Below, piece after piece: positions 23,819-33,874 of a stretch of 64,000 nucleotides of DNA. The notes beneath the pieces were generated by a model. It worked only from the letters and a program-made list of their open reading frames with translations. It was not told the origin of the DNA and made no database searches. The stretch is taken from positions 127,685,518 through 127,749,517 of the forward strand of contig NC_092038.1 in NCBI RefSeq assembly GCF_003086295.3. The letters are read 5' to 3'. The stretch is from Arachis hypogaea. Its lineage: Eukaryota; Streptophyta; Magnoliopsida; Fabales; Fabaceae. Position 1 is the stretch's first letter. Every line of letters starts with the position of its first letter. Both the position numbers and the translations under genes were made by a program.

Positions 23819-25118
23819 TTTAGGGTTTGTGCTTTAGGGTTTAGGGTTTAGGGTTTAGGGTTTAGGGTTAAGGGTTTAGGGTTTAAGGTTTATGATTTAT
23901 GGTTTATGGTTTAGGGTTTAGGGTTTAGGGTTTAAGTTTAAGGGTTTAGGGTTTAGGATTTAGGGTTTATGGTTTATGATTTAGGGTTTGTAGTAGGGTT
24001 TATGGTTTAGGGTTTAGGGTTTATGGTTTAGGGTATAGGGTTTAGGATTTATTATTTAGGGTTTATGGTTTAGGGATTATGGTTTATGGTTTAGGGTTTA
24101 GGGTTTATGGTTTAGGGTTTAGGGTTTAGGGTTTATGGTTTATGGTTTAGGGTTTATGATTTAGGGTTTATGGTTTATGGTTTAGGGTTTATGATTTAGG
24201 GTTTGTGGTAGGGTTTATGGTTTAGGGTTTAGTGTTTAGGGTTTAGGGTTTAGGGTTTAGGGTTAAGGGTTAAGGGTTTAGGGTTTAAGGTTTAGGGTTT
24301 ATGGTTTAGGGTTTAGGGTTTAGGGTTAAGTGTTTAGGGTTTAGGGTTAAGGGTTTAGGGTTTACAGTTTATGGTATATGGTTTAGGGTTTAGGGTTTAA
24401 GGTTTAGGGTATATGGTTTAGGGTTTAGGGTTTAGGGTTTAGGGTTTATGGTTTAGGGTTTATGGTTTATGGTTAAGGGTTTAGGGTTTAGGGATTAGGG
24501 TATATGGTTTAGGGTTTAGTGTTTAGGGTTTAAGGTTTAGGGTTGAAGGTTTATGGTTTAGGGTTTAGTGTTTAGGGTTTAGTTTTTTGGGTTTAGGGTT
24601 TATGATTTATGGTTTATGGTTTAGGGTTTAGAGTTTAGGGTTTAGGGTTTAGGGTTTATTGTTTATGTTTTAGGGTTTAGGATTTATGGTTTAAGTTTAA
24701 GGGTTTAGGGTTAATGGTTTATGGTTTATGGTTTAGGGTTTGTGGTAGGGTTTATGATTTAGGGTTTAGGGTTTAGTGTTTAGTGTTTAGGGTTTAGGGT
24801 TTAGGGTTTAGGGTTTAGGGTTTATGATTTAGGGTTTAGGGTTAAGGGTTTATGGTTTAGGGTTTAGGGTTTGGGGTTTATGGTTTATGGTTTAGGATTT
24901 AGGGTTTGGGGTTTATGGTTTAGGGTTTAGGATTTAGGGTTTATGGTTTGGGGTTTAGGGTTTAGGATTTAGGGTTATGATTTATGGTTTATGGTTTAAG
25001 TTTAAGGGTTTAGGGTTTAGGGTTTAGGGTTTATGGTTTATGATTTAGGGTTTGTGGTATAGGGTTTAGGGTTTAGGGTTTATGGTTTAGGGTTTAGGGT
25101 TTAGGGTTTAGGATTTAA
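23819..25118 (+). repeat. Interstitial telomeric repeat array, degenerate (TTTAGGG)n
   Basis: About 1.3 kb, roughly 185 units, of the plant telomere heptamer with the G-rich strand on plus. Perfect TTTAGGG runs of up to five or six units alternate with variants TTTATGG, TTAAGGG, TTTAGTG, TTTGTGG and TTTGGGG. Higher-order segments such as TTTATGGTTTAGGGTTTATG recur, suggesting local duplication after the array formed. It is internal, with ordinary sequence on both sides, so it is not an active telomere. Confidence 0.97.
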
Positions 25119-25339
25119 ACCAAAGAAAAAAAATTATGTTGCACCAACTTTAATTTTTGGTCTACTAAAAAGGACACATGTCCATCAAATCTTCAATCTG
25201 AAATTATATCCAACGGTCGTTTTCAAAAACTTCATTGGAATGTCCACCTAAAACTAAACCATGTGCTTTATGCTTAAAAAATAACGTAACTAGATTCATG
25301 GGCAATGGTGTTCATAATCGGGAGAGAACTACATGCTAC

Positions 25340-26080
25340 TAATCCGCGCACGATAGTGGAAAGCAACCTCCGCCACTAATTTCTTCGTGATGCGCATGAG
25401 GCGAAACTTTATGACGCGCTGACCTAGAGCATGGGTAGCTGCAAACGAGCAGGTGTATATGTCAATTTGGGGTATAGGACAATACGCTTTCTATAGATAT
25501 TTATGCTTTAAACAAGAATGGCACAACTTTAGACAAAAGGTTAATACGTACGCTGGGAAGGGAACCGGATAGCTAAAGGAAGCGAATGTATTAGCCATTT
25601 TGGCTTTGTCCCATCTCCCAACGAATGCCTTTTGACGGTTTACTTGTGTAGGAAATTCAGCATTACGCCCATCGCATATATAGCGCGCAGTCCCATGCCT
25701 CTACGATATAATGAATTAAAATAATGGGGGAAGGGGGTGGGGAAGGCATGGTGTGACTTAGCGCCTGAGTGGAGGCCTGTCGATAGTTTTGGATTGATTT
25801 GACCGCAATGGTCACAGAATAAGTGATTGCAAAAGGAAATTTTATAGTATAGTGTCACTCAGAACTTTCACTTTTGGATACGGAACAGACCATAAAACGA
25901 GCCTAAATAAGAACGTACCATAGGAGTGAAAGATTTGTCACGAGTTTGACGATTACAACAAATACCCGTGACTCCATCCACAACACCCGAGTACCGTTAA
26001 CGACGCATCACATTCCGTAAACGGAGGACAAAGCCGTCGGCATTTGCAAGTTCCTTTGAAATTAAATAAACCCACCTACC
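25340..26080 (-). other. Possible exon remnants of an unrecognised minus-strand gene
   Basis: Three exon-like stretches are seen on the minus strand: about 26065-25925 (ELANADGFVLRLRNVMRR, then a TAA, ending before GTACGT), about 25700-25555 (RYICDGRNAEFPTQVNRQKA..., ending near a GTACGT), and about 25458-25345 (THALGQRVIKFRLMRITKK..., stop TAG). Each has plausible AG or GT borders and a codon-like composition. I do not recognise the product. The in-frame TAA in the first suggests it is broken. Confidence 0.3.
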
Positions 26081-26125
26081 GTGCTAAACCATCAATATTC
26101 GAAACACAAAAAAAAAAGAAAAATA

Positions 26126-26513
26126 ATGGGTGACGGTGAAGCACGCTCGAGCTCCGATGGTGATACACACAACAGGTTAGACAAGTTTCATTTATGACTT
26201 TTAGAATACAACAAAACGCAGTACGTTGCATATGCATGGTAGACGAATATTTGCATTAACAACCACGTACGGGGTTCATGCAGGGACGTATGCGAAGAGG
26301 TCCACGACGCAGATACAGTTGAGCAATTGCAGCCCCGGCAAGCGTCTGAGGTAAATCTTCTGCTCAGGTGTACTTTACACATTCTTTAAACAAATAACTG
26401 ATTTGATTTTGGTTTTTTTTTATATGTAGCTCCCCGGTGGACCCAAAGCTGACTGCGAAACCTCAGCCAAAGCTCCACAGCCGGATGATGTTAATGCGGT
26501 CAAAGGTGACTAG
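26126..26513 (+). CDS. Small hydrophilic protein, 3 exons, unrecognised
   Basis: Exons 26126-26175, 26284-26350 and 26430-26513 have GT/AG borders and phases that match (2 bases carried, then 0), giving 66 aa: an acidic Ser/Asp-rich start (MGDGEARSSSDGDTHNR), DVCEEVHDADTVEQLQ, and a tail ending DDVNAVKGD. No domain is recognised. It lies just outside the telomeric array and faces away from it. The overall flavour is like the N-terminal exon of the B3 gene (MADNGTPAASNN), so it could be a truncated relative of a longer gene rather than a complete one. The case rests only on splice-site fit. Confidence 0.35.
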
Positions 26514-27392
26514 ATGCCAAGGCTAAACGCGGAGAATCGAGTTTGTTCTTCGCATGCATGTTCAAGCCGTGGAAACAAGGGTGGTATTTCCCGCCTTCAA
26601 CGCTATGGAAGAGGGTGGGACGTAAACGACGGTGATGGAGGTGCTGCTCATATTCCGTGCGTGCATTGTAGGGCTGATTATGAATTGATCCTGTTTGTCC
26701 ACCTCTTTGACTGATTGGATAGAATTGGGTTCTCAATATTTTTTTGGTTATCCTATGTAATATATGTATTATCACTATTATGTAATAATTTTTTCAACTG
26801 TTTGACTCGTTTTGGCACTGTTTGACTCGTCTTGCCATCATTTTTATTTTTGCGTTTTTTGTTTAGTATTAAAAATTTAACTTATGGAAAATACAATTGT
26901 TCCCAATTACTGACCTCACATTCGGTGACTCTCCATTGCATAGCCAAGTAATCATTTTTTTATAAGATCAACGCAACTCCCGTCTGCAACGTTATTCATA
27001 GCAGTCCATAGACCTTCAGCCCTTCCTGTCTACTTTAACGTCACATTACCAAGATTTGCATTTATTGCGAATTTTGCGCAATCGATGCAGCACAAGTTTT
27101 CCCATGCTTTTTCTTCGTTTATCGATAAAACCACCAGGTGCATTATTATCTTCATTTTTTCAAGGAATGGCATACGTACATTAATTAACCACATTAAAAT
27201 GTATTAATTTATTTATTATTAACTTAAATTTTGATTTTCATTAATGTATATCAATGCACAAGTCCATCACAAGCCATAACCATTCATCAGTTCCTATAAT
27301 CCTTATCTTTATCCATAACTTCTGCCAGGAGAAAATTCATTGCTTCAAGGGCCGTTGTCGTCTACCAAACCTCCCGGTCTTCGTCCGACAAA
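26514..27392. other. Intergenic; nothing recognised
   Basis: AT-rich flank between the small gene and the first coiled-coil copy. TGTTTGACTCGT occurs twice (26800-26830). The TATA/GTATACGTG promoter seen before other coiled-coil copies is not evident here. Confidence 0.5.
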
Positions 27393-27887
27393 ATGTCGCA
27401 CGAATCCCTCGATGACCACGCCATTAGTCCGAGCGATCTCGAGCAACCTCCGACCGCAGACCTGATCAACACCCTCTAACAGAGGATGAGGGTTTTGAGT
27501 GATAGTCTTCGTAGGACACAAGACGAAGCAAGGACGGCGAGGATCGAGGCAATCACCGCGAAAGTCAGGGCGAGTATCAGGAAGCATCAACTGGATCAAG
27601 GCCGCCGGTTGGAAAAGAAGTTGGGCACGGAGATGGAACAGCATCAAACCACCATTCGCAAACTCGAAGACAAATCAAACGCTTTGAAAGCAGAAATTGC
27701 CGATCTTCGTCAAAGGGAACAGCAACAGATAGCCCCGTGGCGTGAAATGGAAGGCAGGCTCGAGGTTGTGGAGATCAAGGTAGGTTTATTGGTCCGCCAA
27801 TTGTATGGTCAACCTGCGGCAACGGCAGACGGCTCTGACTATCAGGAAACCGCCGGGCAAAATGGAGACGATGTCTGGGCTATATGA
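27393..27887 (+). pseudogene. Coiled-coil family, copy 1 (one nonsense codon)
   Basis: The frame starts MSHESLDDHAISPSDLEQPP, which matches the start of copies 2-4 (MSxxxxxxxxxSPxDL...). It meets TAA at 27477-27479 (codon 29), then stays open to 27887: 165 codons in all. After the stop comes a long charged helix (RRTQDEARTARIEAITAKVR, LRQREQQQIAPWREMEGRLE) ending AGQNGDDVWAI. No catalytic motif, signal peptide or membrane segment is seen. I do not recognise the family. Re-initiation at the Met at 27486 would give a 133-aa coiled coil lacking the conserved N terminus. Confidence 0.65.
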
Positions 27888-28074
27888 CCTACGGCATCTA
27901 TTTTCCAAGTCTTTATTTGCTGTGTTTCTGTATTTCTTTAGCTGTTCTTTTCATATTCTGTAACCCCTGCGTAAAACTCGATTTTCTTAATTATATCTAA
28001 TTTCTGCAGCATTTGAGTTTTTTTTCTTTCTTTCTATTTTCGGATGAAGCTATGTAGTAATGCGTGATCACACA

Positions 28075-28255
28075 GCAGCAACATGGCAGACACGTAACCT
28101 GCTTCGACGCTGCCCTCCGTCCAAGCCCTAGACAGCAGTTCCATCCCAATGCCACAGCGGGCAATCAGGAAATACTCCACAACCCCTGTCGGAGTATAGC
28201 ATCCGCAATTCCTACTTCAACACAGCTACCGATACTCTCCGGCCGGTCAAGGTAA
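28075..28255 (-). pseudogene. Fragment of At1g67623-type F-box gene (middle part)
   Basis: Plus-strand text here (ACATGGCAGACACGTAACC, TTCGACGCTGCCCTCCGT, GCAGTTCCATCCC, CGGAGTATAGCATCC) matches the interior of the F-box gene at 31255-31430 with many substitutions and indels. No F-box and no open frame remain. It is a decayed relic on the minus strand. Confidence 0.75.
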
Positions 28256-29214
28256 AATAAAAAGGACAATAACGGTATAACACGCATCGTCAGTATCGGC
28301 CAAAAAAATTTTAGATATTATATTATACACTGACATTAGTTAATTTTTACCGCTTAGCGTGTAAATCGTTTCGTTGCCCATCATTATGGTTAATACCGGA
28401 TAATTAGTACATTTAATTTATGTACTTAGGCCCGTATTTATCTATACGTACAATTAGAAGTGGCTTCCTTTTGCCAAACGTCAATGGGTAGTTTGGTTTT
28501 CATTTTCCAGTTTGCCTAGATATTCGAAAATGAGAAATGAGAAATGGGAAATGGGAAACGTGAATGACATTTTTGTTGTTCGCAAATTTAATGGAGCTCA
28601 TCGATAATCGTTATTATTGGAAAGCATCAGATAAAACAATTAAATACATGTCGTATTATGTAGATTATGGAATATTAAACCGATTAAAAACCGTAAGTGA
28701 TCACATCAAATTAAGTTATCGAATTAAATGGTAAATTTTTTATTTTCGGTTAATTGCATTCATTTTTTTTATGGTTGATTTGACAGAACAAAACTCTTTT
28801 CTTCCTATCTAACTTGGTCCAGCACACCCCTACACCTGACCCTGGCATCCCTGCACACCTGCTTCTGAACCTAATTCGGATTGACGTACACGCTAACTCC
28901 TGAACATGGGGTTCGCGCAATTGTATACCTCACCCTATCCACTTCCACTACTAAGCATCCAGGCGAGGGAAAACCTATAAACCAATTTACACCATTGAGC
29001 CAGACCAAGTCAAACTAACCAAGGTCTACCCACGCGCGAAGACGGAAATAGAATAAAAATATATCTAATTTGGTATGAGGATAACCGTGGTTAAAGTTAA
29101 CAAAAGTGGAGATAATGCTTCATACGGTAATACAACTTACGAGAATCATAAACGACAAACCAGGGAAACAGAAACCCCAAGATAGACGGATAATTTTTAT
29201 TCGAATGCAAACTA

Positions 29215-29390
29215 CTCCAGGAACACCCGAACCTCCTAATCGGCCAAACACTGCACACAGTTGTCTAAAAAGGACGCAGTCGGCAACTCCGTCATCGACG
29301 TCTCCTTGTAAACAGCGTCGGACCTCGCTGCCTTCCTCTTCCTTCCGTTATTCATGGAACCTCCTGCCATTTGCAAGCAACTTAGGCCAT
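29215..29390 (-). pseudogene. Internally deleted F-box gene relic
   Basis: CGGCCAAACACTGCACACAG matches the C-terminal Cys-rich end of the array F-box genes (compare 31000-31020). Only about 40 bases on, TTGTAAACAGCGTCGGACCT matches the part just after the F-box (31488-31510), followed by CCATTTGCAAG near 29370 (compare 31673). The middle is deleted. It lies about 560 bases upstream of, and divergent from, coiled-coil copy 2, the same arrangement as at 33.3-33.9 kb. Confidence 0.65.
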
Positions 29391-29792
29391 AGGTTATACA
29401 AAGTATAAAGACGACACACGACCACCAACGATACGTTTTTTGCTGTTAGGATATATATTTTTTTAATTGGTTCAGTGTCTCGTACATTTCTCTACCGATG
29501 GTTCTGGAAAAGATAAGATTGTTAATTAATAAGGGATGAACGAAATACTAATGTGCTATCCAATTCAACTGATTTGGTTTTACGACGAAAAAATTTAATG
29601 TTGACTTTTCGATTCTTGTGTTATATTCATGACAACCTTAATTGCTTTCGTTAATTACTCAACGAATAAATGTTAAATGTTATCCTTTCCTTTTTTTTCA
29701 TCGAAATAGTTTAAATTAATGTCTTATTTTCATGAATAAACCCCATCGTTGACACGTTAGTTGCGTAAAAAACCCATCCAAGCAACTTTCTA

Positions 29793-29811
29793 CTATATAT
29801 ATGTATACGTG
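29793..29811 (+). promoter_or_regulatory. TATA plus GTATACGTG promoter element, coiled-coil copy 2
   Basis: A TATATATAT run is followed directly by GTATACGTGCCCGTTA, about 140-155 bases upstream of the copy 2 start. The same TATA-GTATACGTGC block precedes copies 3 and 4. ACGT is the core of bZIP/bHLH-type sites, but binding is not shown. Confidence 0.55.
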
Positions 29812-29947
29812 CCCGTTATTCACAACCCCAAACCCTACTAAGTACTAACCCTTCTTCAGTTCTTCTTTGCCGTAACTCCTTCTCTCAACTCTCAGTATAC
29901 CCTTCTCCATTACTGCCACTTTGTCGTCGTCCTCTTATCCCGAGAAA

Positions 29948-30462
29948 ATGTCGGAGCAATCCATCACCGAACACGCCATTAGTCCCGACGACCTCGCGGA
30001 ACTCTCGATCGACGCACTTATCGACATCATCCGCGTAGATGAAAAGTCCGCAGATTATGATCTCGTTGAGGCGGCACTGGTTAAGAGGGAGGAGATGTTA
30101 AAGCCTACACTTGTAACGACCAACACAGAATTGAGGCAGGCAACGGTGGAGCTGATGGCCTCCAAGTTCGTCTTCGAGGCAAGGAAGGATGAACTGGAGG
30201 AAGAGGTGCAGGAAAAGCGACGGCTTGAAAAAGAATTGAAAATAGAGAAGCGAAAAAATGACGCGCTCCTTCAGCAGTTGGTTCTCACTGAGAAGGAATT
30301 ATAGGCAGAAATTGCCAAGCGCCATGAACGAAAACAGGTTGAGTCTCTTCTGTGGTGTGACCTGGAAGCCGGCTGGACGTTGTGGAGAAAAGGCAAAAGT
30401 TTTTGCTCCGTTGTGCTCGTCATCCGGCCGGGCAGAATGAAAATGGGGCCGGAGGTGGTTGA
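29948..30462 (+). pseudogene. Coiled-coil family, copy 2 (stop and frameshift)
   Basis: Starts MSEQSITEHAISPDDLAELS, then IDIIRVDEKSADYDLVEAALVKREE, the family N-terminal signature, followed by a long charged coiled coil (KDELEEEVQEKRRLEKELKI). TAG at 30302-30304 ends the first frame. The same frame resumes (AEIAKRHERKQ), and near 30372 a 1-base shift leads into a stretch aligning with copy 1 (RLDVVEKRQKFLLRC then AGQNENGAG), ending at 30462. An upstream ATG at 29921 adds 9 residues, but conservation with the other copies starts at 29948. The truncated 119-aa product would still contain most of the coiled coil. Confidence 0.65.
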
Positions 30463-31092
30463 TGTGCTGCACATTATTGATATCTAAATGTCATTTTTTT
30501 CATCCAGGCATGTATGATGCTTTTATTTCCTTTTTTTTGTTCTGTCTCCCATTTGATCTTCTGTACTGGAACTTAAACTCGTATAATATGATTATATATA
30601 CTTTAATCTGCTGATATCGGAGCCAAACACCAGAGGCAGCGCGTTGGATTTCCGAGAATGTTTATGGGTTTCTACTGTTTTAGGTACACGTACCGTCATT
30701 TTACACTAGACACTACATAATAAAACAAAGGAATACATACATAATCTCATGTTACTTTTTGATATCCTAATATTATGTGAATTTATAGGAAATACATCTT
30801 TCAAAATAGATTGCTCGAACGAACAGAGAATGCGAAGCCATTGATCGAAAAAAAATTCAAATTAATTTCCGCTCTTGTTATATAATAAAACATACATTCA
30901 GCGCAATTACATAATAAAAACTCCTAAAAAACCTCGATCATTGGGGTTTAGAAAACTACTTAAACGCAATAAGTCCCCAAGAACTCTCGGACATCGTATT
31001 CGGCCAGGCATTGCACACACGTCACACTGGACGAATCGCTCAACAGTACAGTTGGGGGAGGATTGGCGTGAGTGGTGAACAGTCACGGACGT
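30463..31092. other. Convergent 3' flanks of coiled-coil copy 2 and F-box gene
   Basis: Mostly AT-rich. At about 30985-31035 the minus strand can encode the Cys-containing C-terminal tail found in the sister F-box gene (CVQCLAEY...), now outside the open frame, indicating that the F-box gene at 31093-31740 lost its original C terminus. Confidence 0.5.
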
Positions 31093-31740
31093 TCAGATGC
31101 GTGCCAATAATTCATTTAAGATCACCTTGTTATCTTTGCAAACGTCCGTCAAGAAATTGGTGTAGCTCTCTAGCTGGCCAGATTTGATAAAACCCACCAT
31201 CATTTGAACACCCCTAACCATGTCTTCCTCGTCTTCGTGATCAAACATTAACAACATGGAAGACAGGTAACCTGCTTTGACGCTGCCCTCCGTTGAGGCC
31301 CTAGCAAGCAGTTCCATGCCTTTGTCACGGTGACCAAACCGTAGATATTCTGCGAACCCATGTCGGACTATAGCATCCACATTTCCCAATTCCAGGCACC
31401 GATCAAGGAATCTCTTTTCAAGGCCGTCGTGGTTACCTAAAAATCGCGCTAGCGATTTATAAGACATCGTCGCATGCTTGTATACAGCGTCTGATCTCGC
31501 CGCACCGAGGAAAACCTTACACGTCGCCTGCATGTTGAACAAATCCTCAATCGAACTCGATGCAACCTTGGTGGCAATAATCGACCAAATTTCGCGAGGA
31601 AGGAGATTCAGCGGGCATTCGTGCTGAACGGATACGTCCACTTTCTTAGTGTCCTTCTTGAGACTTCTGGCCATTTGCAAGAACTTCGTAGAGTGATTAT
31701 CGGATATTATGAAGAGGATAGACGACTGACCTTGTGGCAT
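31093..31740 (-). CDS. F-box protein, At1g67623/At2g35280 type
   Basis: The longest frame is 215 aa from 31740; an internal ATG at 31674 (MARSLKKDTKK) is an equally good start, giving 193 aa. The F-box reads LNLLPREIWSIIATKVASSSIEDLFNMQATCKVFLGAA and would bind Skp1 in an SCF E3 ligase. After it come paired helices of Sel1/TPR-like character (GNVDAIVRHGFAEYLRFGHRD, ELLARASTEGSVKAGYLSSMLLM, VRGVQMMVGFIKSG), typical of this plant family. The family's C-terminal Cys-rich tail is missing: the frame stops at 31093 while tail-like sequence survives downstream, so the protein is slightly truncated. It faces coiled-coil copy 2 tail to tail. Whether it is functional is uncertain. Confidence 0.72.
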   Translation of the reverse strand: MPQGQSSILFIISDNHSTKFLQMARSLKKDTKKVDVSVQHECPLNLLPREIWSIIATKVASSSIEDLFNMQATCKVFLGAARSDAVYKHATMSYKSLARFLGNHDGLEKRFLDRCLELGNVDAIVRHGFAEYLRFGHRDKGMELLARASTEGSVKAGYLSSMLLMFDHEDEEDMVRGVQMMVGFIKSGQLESYTNFLTDVCKDNKVILNELLARI

Positions 31741-32559
31741 TTTGCATTTTCATATAACGCCATGGGAGGGGGGACGAGGTTAGGGGGTTGTGGTTCAGTA
31801 CCTCATACGTTTCCCTACATGTTTCCGTTTATCGATGCGTCCAGATAGTATAATAATTATATTGATAAAGGAATAAGATAAATGTTATTTATTTGTTCTT
31901 TGCTGGTGCAATTACACCACTATTCGCGAACCTAGACTCCCTGCACCCCTACTCCTGAGTCCTGACCACTCTAGTTGCTTTATTTGTTTACTCTTCCATT
32001 CCTTAGCCTCCAGGTGAGAGAAAAAACAAACAGGTGTATGCTATGGTGCCTATATATATTTGCCTAACTTACTAAAATGAGATAAAATTTAATATTTAAA
32101 TTAAAAAATATAAAAGTAAACAATTTTTTAATATTTAAAACTTACCATAAAAAGTTACTTCGGCAATTTCGGCACAAAAGTTACAGGCACCATAGAATTG
32201 GCCAAACAATAAACTGTATATTCCACCATCAACCCTAACCACCTCTCCCTTTCGGATGGGAATGCGCACAGAAGGTGTCTAGTATTGTACTGTTTAGGCC
32301 CAACGCCAATATTGGGCTGTTCTGGTCTGTTTGTTCTTTTTTTTTATATTCCGATTGATCATTAGCTAATGAAGTTATGTAATAGTACTTCTATCGAAGG
32401 TTATGCGTGGGAGCGTTTAAAAGTAAAAACACCGTGATATACATCGGTTCGAATATGTCATTTGTATGACCAACGAAATCGGAAATTTACAAAGCCAAAC
32501 AACTCAACCGCACGAATCATTAGCAATGAAATACATTCAACTTTGGTTACAAACAAGCT
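31741..32559. other. Upstream flank of F-box gene; contains a MITE-like element
   Basis: 31895-32035 resembles 28800-28990 (CCTCCAGGTGAGAG versus CATCCAGGCGAGGG, and Cys/Pro-rich text before it), so both are probably 5' flanks of the F-box family. A small inverted-repeat element follows at 32041. No gene seen. Confidence 0.5.
32041..32195. mobile_element. MITE-like element, 155 bp
   Basis: Perfect 11-bp terminal inverted repeats (CTATGGTGCCT and AGGCACCATAG) bound a 155-bp AT-rich sequence. No clear target duplication. The text around 39513 (CCAATTCTATGGGTCTATAA) may be an end of a related copy. Confidence 0.55.
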
Positions 32560-33318
32560 TCATCTGAAAGTAAACAGACTAAGGAAATGCAACACCTCAA
32601 ACTCGGCAAGGCATTGGACGCACGACACACTCGACGAATCGGTGGCGGCACCCATGGCCCCGCGGGTCGGGCAGACGCTTGACCGGCACACTATGGGCTT
32701 CCCTGGATCCGACGGTTGGACCCCAATCTGCGGATTTGCGAACAACTGCCCGAAGAGTTCTCTGCACACCTCGATTTTTCCAGCAGCCATTACATTCAGA
32801 AACATTTCAACCCCCCTGCCAGCGTCTGCCTCATCCCCAACACCAGGCGTCAGCAGCAGCATCGCACACATGTAGCGGGCTTGGACGTCGCCCGCATCGG
32901 CGGCCTCAAGCAGGGTCTTGCACCCACCGACTCTTCGGCCCATCCAGAAGAATTCCCTCATCCCTATACGGAATATAGCGGCCGGATTTCCTGCGCGCTC
33001 GCTTTTAAAAAGGAACACATCGTTAGGACGATCCTCCATGTCTTAACCGAACACGACGGGTATATCCGTCATGGAGGCCACCTTGTACACCGGAGGTGAG
33101 CGGGCTGCGTCCAGAAACACCTTGCAGGTCGCCTGCATGTTAAACAGATCATGGATCGAGGCCGATGCAACCCTTGCTGCAATTCTCTCCCATATTTCAC
33201 GAGGCAGAAGAGTTAGCGGACAGATGAATAGGGTCACCACTTTCCCTTTCCCTTTCGTTCTCCCATATCCGGCCTTCTTTCCCCTTCTGCCTTTCTCGGA
33301 GGTTGCACAAAATTTCAT
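32560..33318 (-). pseudogene. F-box protein, second array copy (one nonsense codon)
   Basis: From ATG 33318 the frame encodes a Lys-rich lead, an F-box (LTLLPREIWERIAARVASASIHDLFNMQATCKVFLDAA) and MTDIPVVFG, then TAA at 33043-33045, and resumes in the same frame (DMEDRPNDVFLFKSERAG) through TPR/Sel1-like helices (LEAADAGDVQARYMCAMLLL, GRGVEMFLNVMAAGKIE) to the C-terminal motif CVQCLAEFEVLHF. 252 codons in all. It is the paralogue of the 31093-31740 gene and keeps the Cys tail that copy lost. A TATATAAG box sits about 110 bases upstream. It is divergent from coiled-coil copy 3. Confidence 0.78.
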
Positions 33319-33425
33319 CCAATTTGATTTAAATTTAGTGAATATGTCGTGGAAGTGGAAGGTTAAAGGAGGACCTTCGTTAGTATGGATCACCAGACGC
33401 GATGAAGGAAAACTGGGTAGTGAAC

Positions 33426-33432
33426 TTATATA
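33426..33432 (-). promoter_or_regulatory. TATA box of the minus-strand F-box gene
   Basis: TATATAAG on the minus strand about 110 bases upstream of the F-box ATG at 33318. The same box is kept in the duplicate at about 34972-34980, where the F-box gene body is absent. Confidence 0.5.
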
Positions 33433-33710
33433 CTGCAAAATGGCTCACCAGATAAGCTAGGTACCATGCCACATACGCCTTCATTTACGCCCACTGTAAC
33501 CGATGCTTCGTTTTTGGGTTTGGCACGGGAATCGAAGACATTGTAAACGTAGTTTTAAAAGCTGAACACTTAAAAATAATTTTAAATTTAAATTTAAAAG
33601 TTAAAACTATATTAAACTTGTTATCCCTTCTTTTTCATTAAATATAAATCTTTTATTTTTTCAAAAATAAAAAAAAACGACGTACATTAATTACACTATA
33701 GGGCCTACAC

Positions 33711-33729
33711 TATATAGGTATACGTGCAC
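33711..33729 (+). promoter_or_regulatory. TATA plus GTATACGTG promoter element, coiled-coil copy 3
   Basis: TATATAGGTATACGTGCACG about 150-165 bases upstream of the copy 3 start, matching the blocks before copies 2 and 4. Only about 280 bases separate it from the oppositely directed F-box TATA box. Confidence 0.55.
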
Positions 33730-33874
33730 GTTAATGAGAAACCCTATCCCTCTCAATGCTTCTTTCCCAGTTCTTCTCTGCCGTATCTCCTTCTCTCACC
33801 TCTCCGTCTATCCTCATCCACCTCCTTATTTCTGCTACCCTCCACTGCTCTCTCCGTTGTGTACTTCCGAGAAA

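Larger units (their letters stand above)
27888..29947. other. Spacer with two F-box gene scraps
   Basis: Between coiled-coil copies 1 and 2. It contains F-box fragments at 28075-28255 and 29215-29390. Sequence around 28800-28990 (CTGCACACC..., CATCCAGGCGAGGGAAAA) resembles the upstream flank of the F-box gene at 31.9-32.03 kb, so it is probably an old F-box 5' flank. The rest is AT-rich with no gene. Confidence 0.5.

Noticed and set aside
23819..25118. CRISPR-like or satellite coding repeat
   Set aside because: The unit is the plain plant telomere heptamer with variants; no spacers and a eukaryotic context.
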